Source: an uncultured bacterium | GTDB taxonomy: Bacteria; Cloacimonadota; Cloacimonadia; Cloacimonadales; Cloacimonadaceae | Assembly: GCA_938009275.1 (NCBI GenBank) | Contig: CALLHY010000072.1 | Coordinates: forward strand, 1 to 46,948 | Direction of reading: 5' to 3' | DNA: 46,948 bases | In this document: positions 44,285-46,948 of the stretch, piece by piece | How positions within the stretch are numbered: position 1 is the stretch's first letter | How the letters are laid out: every line of letters starts with the position of its first letter | Translations under genes and position numbers: made by a program | The notes under the pieces: generated by a model | Told to the model about the DNA's origin: nothing | Database searches by the model: none | What the model saw: only the letters and a program-made list of their open reading frames with translations

Positions 44285-45588
44285 TCTTCTTCCTCTTCTA
44301 CTATGACCGGCACTGCTCCATACAAGCCAGCTAAATAGGCTTTTTGAAGTGATTTATCATTTCGAACTTTAACATAATCGTATAATGAGTAGATTTCCGA
44401 AGCTTTCTTAAAGTTCTTTCTGACGAACCAAATTGAATCTCTTCTAATCAAATCTACATCCAAGAGTGTTGCATCATGAGTTGTAACGATCATTTGTGAT
44501 TGATGATCTCTATTAGCCCTAAACAAGGTTTTGATAAACAACTTGGAAACATTAGAGTGCAGGCTTCGATCGAGTTCATCAACAAGCACAATAGTATCTT
44601 GAAGGACTAACGTTAAAATCGGTATCAAATCAAACAGGCGATTGGTCCCGTCTGATTCTTCCGAAATCTTAAAACTGACTGACTCTCCAGTAGAAGGCAT
44701 CTTATGTGAAATCTGTATTTTATAAGCTTCTCGGCTACCTTCTTGAAGACTAATGGAGTATCTATCATCGTGCTTTAAAGTTAGGTTTTTTAACAAATCC
44801 AGTTTGAGTTTATCCCTGAGTTCAGTCGGTACTTTATCAAGAACCTTATCAGCATCAATCCTCTCCACACTTATATCGTCGATGCCAACATCGCATATGC
44901 TCATTAACCGTCTGTATTCATTTAGTAGATATTCATTATTAAGTAGTACATTATACGATTGAAGCTCAGTATCTGGATATATGATAATAATCTTCTTAAA
45001 CCATTCGTACACATTTCGGAATATATCTACATTCCTGTCAATCAACTCTGATAAGAATAGCTTGTTTTCGGGTGTTCCCTTTAGAATAAAACTGATAAAT
45101 ACATCATCTCTATATTTCTCGTGTTTCTCGCCGTATCTAATCTGATTCTTTGATGCTTGATCGTAGGTCCTCTCATAGATCTCATGTTCCCCTGTTGAGT
45201 TGTTTTGCAAAAGCCACTCTCGAGTAATGGTATTAGCTTTTATCTCAAAACCAAATCGGTAGATGTTTCGATCAATTAGCATCTCAAATTCAAAAAAACT
45301 CGGTTTCTTAGGACATTCGGGGCAGAGCTTAAAATATGTTGTTCTGCTTCTCAGTGGATTGGGCTCTTGCAGTACAATAGATTTGGCATAATGGATTGCT
45401 TTGATCAGATTTGATTTTCCTGCAGCGTTAGGACCGAAAATAAAAGCAGACTTCAGAATATTTGGAATGTATCTGCTTTTCGATATCCAAAGCTGCTCCT
45501 TGAGATTCCCAACTTTCGATGCAAATAAATCCAACGATGTTTTATCATTGAAGGAAAGGCAATTGGCAACAGAAAATCTGATAATCAT
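44281..45588 (-). CDS. RloA/AbiLi-like AAA_21 ATPase
   Basis: A 435-residue ABC/SMC-type ATPase. Walker A is FGPNAAGKSNLIKAI near residues 50-64. A signature-like ISEESDGTNRLFDLIP and Walker B as TIVLVDELDRSLHS follow near 305-345, then the switch His in MIVTTHDATLL. It is the sensor or motor half of an AbiL-type defence pair with RloB. Start ATG at 45588 follows AAAGGAG. It is read away from the second element's repressor and lies within the block right of left-end copy C. Confidence 0.85.
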   Translation of the reverse strand: MIIRFSVANCLSFNDKTSLDLFASKVGNLKEQLWISKSRYIPNILKSAFIFGPNAAGKSNLIKAIHYAKSIVLQEPNPLRSRTTYFKLCPECPKKPSFFEFEMLIDRNIYRFGFEIKANTITREWLLQNNSTGEHEIYERTYDQASKNQIRYGEKHEKYRDDVFISFILKGTPENKLFLSELIDRNVDIFRNVYEWFKKIIIIYPDTELQSYNVLLNNEYLLNEYRRLMSICDVGIDDISVERIDADKVLDKVPTELRDKLKLDLLKNLTLKHDDRYSISLQEGSREAYKIQISHKMPSTGESVSFKISEESDGTNRLFDLIPILTLVLQDTIVLVDELDRSLHSNVSKLFIKTLFRANRDHQSQMIVTTHDATLLDVDLIRRDSIWFVRKNFKKASEIYSLYDYVKVRNDKSLQKAYLAGLYGAVPVIVEEEEE

Positions 45589-45715
45589 CCGGCATCTCCT
45601 TTGTGCACTTAGTGCGATAATTTCACATTAAGTGCATCTATATGTTGGCCGCATTTCTGGTCAAGTTTTATTTTATTTACCAGTCTCAGTATGTGAGATA
45701 CCTGATGTTGTCTTA

Positions 45716-46444
45716 TCACCCTATCCTCAACTGCGTGACCATAGTTCCGATCAGCGAGATATCTTCTCCCTGCATCGAATCGACTACCTGGACACGGTAA
45801 TCAGCATTGAAGGGGTGGAGTAGTACCTGCTGACGATGGTGATCGAACTTGATACGTTTCAGGGTGATGCCATCATTCAATCTGACAGCGCAGACATAGC
45901 CATCGGTATTGCTCCAGTCATCCTTTCTCTGGATCACAAGGATGTCGTTATTCATTATCTGAGGCTCCATGCTTTGTCCATTTACTCTGAATACCATATA
46001 GTTATCGATCTTGTCCTTGAGGTATATCCGCGGTAATTCCACGAAATTGTCATGTTCAAAATTTTCTGTGACTTCGGCTGGCATTCCGGCAGAAATTTCA
46101 GCGAGGATCGGAAGTAAAATTGTACGGCTGTAAGTACTATCTGTGCAATCTGATAGCTTGCCATTAGTTGACACTACTTCTACCTTGGACTTGCTCTTTG
46201 ACTCTGGTTTGGGGTCCCAGGGGGCACTCACATACATGCCACCTTCACCACTCAGCAGCCAATTCAAGTTCACTTTTTGCTCTGCCAATTTGATGAGAAA
46301 TTCGGGGTCTGGAGACCTCTTATTGTTGATGTATCGGCTCATGGAATTCAATGAAATTGCATTTTGTTTGGCAAAATCTCCGTGAGTTATACTTAGCGAT
46401 CTGACCAGCATTTTGAGTCGATCACCGACTGTCGTGGCTGCCAT
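45716..46444 (-). CDS. XRE-S24 self-cleaving repressor of the second element
   Basis: A 242-residue repressor with the same plan as the one at 430-1185. The HTH is at residues 5-60 (VGDRLKMLVRSLS, then NSMSRYINNKRSPDPEFL). The cleavage site Ala-Gly is in AEISAGMPAEV, the catalytic Ser in VNGQSMEPQI and the Lys in ITLKRIKFDHHRQQ. Both proteins share the phrases 'KFDHHRQQ/QIDHHRQQ' and 'NxDYxV', so they are clear relatives. I start at ATG 46444, five bases after GGGAG; GTG two codons earlier is an alternative. It lies divergent from the partial gene at 46690. Confidence 0.88.
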   Translation of the reverse strand: MAATTVGDRLKMLVRSLSITHGDFAKQNAISLNSMSRYINNKRSPDPEFLIKLAEQKVNLNWLLSGEGGMYVSAPWDPKPESKSKSKVEVVSTNGKLSDCTDSTYSRTILLPILAEISAGMPAEVTENFEHDNFVELPRIYLKDKIDNYMVFRVNGQSMEPQIMNNDILVIQRKDDWSNTDGYVCAVRLNDGITLKRIKFDHHRQQVLLHPFNADYRVQVVDSMQGEDISLIGTMVTQLRIG

Positions 46445-46513
46445 ATTCACTCCCTGTGGTCATTTTTAGGCTTGACCGATACCCATTTGGGTGATAGTCT
46501 GCACCTGTGAACA

Positions 46514-46541
46514 AAGATATTAGCCTGATTAGTCAGGTCAA
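46514..46541 (-). promoter_or_regulatory. Promoter of the second element's repressor
   Basis: On the minus strand, TTGACC (46536-46541) and TATCTT (46514-46519) are separated by 16 bases. The start codon is 70 bases further on. This is the best promoter match in the window. Confidence 0.5.
46524..46537. promoter_or_regulatory. Probable operator: CCTGA-TTAG-TCAGG
   Basis: A perfect inverted repeat lies inside the -35/-10 spacer of the repressor's own promoter, so binding there would shut the gene off, as expected of self-regulation. A second, weaker inverted repeat, ACCCA-TT-TGGGT, lies at 46481-46492 between the promoter and the start codon. Confidence 0.5.
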
Positions 46542-46619
46542 GACATTTTTATAGAGTGTGATTTAGCGGCGGATTAATTCCGGCACTGTTTGAGTATCTT
46601 CAAAACTCGCCGGCGTTAG

Positions 46620-46639
46620 CGCAGAAAGGACTTCCCAAG
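46620..46639. promoter_or_regulatory. 20-base element shared by both repressor-transposase divergent regions
   Basis: Identical to 1355-1374 (CGCAGAAAGGACTTCCCAAG). It is 50 bases upstream of the first transposition gene of the second element. The match over 20 bases between otherwise diverged regions suggests a binding site under selection. Confidence 0.55.
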
Positions 46640-46689
46640 ATGTCGCAGTGGTTTTAAGTAGCTCCCATATAAACAGTTAAGGAGATACC

Positions 46690-46948
46690 ATGAAAACTAA
46701 GGCAAAGATGCCCAAACGGACACAGCACTGTGACACCGAAATCGGCAAGCACTGTGACACATTTTCCGAGTTGGGGTTCGATCCGAGCGAAAAACCACCG
46801 CTAATGCTTTTGGCAAGGTACTTAGGAACCTGTCACACTGCTTCAGGCACTGTGACAAGACCCAAGAATAAGACTTTAACCCGGATTGTGGGGAGCACTG
46901 TGACAGATAGCTGTGTCACAGTGCTTATCCTCAAGATGACTGATGAGT
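46690..46948 (+). CDS. Partial first gene of the second transposition operon
   Basis: ATG at 46690 after AAGGAGATACC opens a frame that stays open for 86 codons to the window edge. It is the positional match of the 1427-1999 gene: a plus-strand gene, divergent from an S24 repressor, with a poorly structured N-terminus (MKTKAKMPKRTQHCDTEIGK) encoded by DNA packed with repeats. The HTH domain should follow beyond the window. It is cut by the window edge, not broken. Confidence 0.6.
   Translation, partial: MKTKAKMPKRTQHCDTEIGKHCDTFSELGFDPSEKPPLMLLARYLGTCHTASGTVTRPKNKTLTRIVGSTVTDSCVTVLILKMTDE
46726..46923. repeat. CACTGTGACA sites inside the coding sequence
   Basis: CACTGTGACA occurs exactly at 46726-46735, 46750-46759, 46848-46857 and 46896-46905; in reverse at 46914-46923 (TGTCACAGTG); and with one change in reverse at 46831-46840. 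The same word lies in left-end copies A, B and C. It corresponds in place to the TGTCCAAGCG sites at 1483-1640 but differs in sequence. Confidence 0.75.

Larger units (their letters stand above)
43375..46948. mobile_element. Second Mu/Tn7-like transposon, left part only
   Basis: Left-end copy C, the RloA/RloB pair, an S24 repressor and the first transposition gene lie in the same order and orientation as in the first element. The rest, with the transposase and right end, lies beyond the window. Copies A and B show that the left boundary could also be 41748 or 39840. Confidence 0.6.

Overview
The window is bacterial, about 43-46% GC by eye, and is almost entirely accessory DNA: a phage-defence island built from related Mu/Tn7-like transposons. 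The host is not certain. A secreted LamG protein ending in a fibronectin-like module, and the style of the intergenic repeats, suggest Candidatus Cloacimonadota or a similar lineage, but this is a weak inference. No rRNA, tRNA or CRISPR array was seen.

Region 1 (220-33660) is, in my reading, one complete transposon of about 33.4 kb. Its ends at 226 and 33654 are inverted repeats that match at 20 of 24 positions (TGACA..AAA..CTGCAA..TTGTG), and it sits between two copies of TATAAA. From the left it carries a self-cleaving S24 repressor (minus strand), then a plus-strand operon of a small DNA-binding protein, a DDE transposase, a MuB/TnsC-like ATPase and a small HTH protein. The cargo follows: a TIR-like (CAP12/Pycsar-type) effector, an unrecognised three-gene operon, a large DNA phosphorothioation (PT) defence operon, a membrane protein, and a nadR-pnuC NAD-salvage pair beside the right end.

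The PT operon (9049-30015) has an excisionase-like HTH gene, then genes matching sspB (DUF4007), sspC, sspD and sspA for single-strand backbone sulfuration, then genes matching sspF, sspG and sspH for restriction of unmodified DNA. SspABCD-SspFGH is a known defence type. What looks new is a second DUF4007-like gene plus a second giant ATPase (24886-30015), directly after sspH, that mirror sspB-sspC without another sspD.

Region 2 (33661-39833) has a 650-base spacer rich in repeats, a single-chain restriction-modification enzyme, an ApeA-like HEPN protein and an unknown minus-strand gene.

Region 3 (39834-46948) belongs to a second, related transposon. Three copies of its left end, all in the same orientation (39834, 41742, 43369), separate three cargo blocks: DUF488 plus a dual-OB-like gene; a secreted LamG protein; and a RloA/RloB (AbiL-like) pair. 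Next come another S24 repressor and, running off the window end, the first gene of its transposition operon, packed with CACTGTGACA repeats. In the first element the equivalent gene carries TGTCCAAGCG repeats at the matching place, so the two elements share architecture but use different repeat words.
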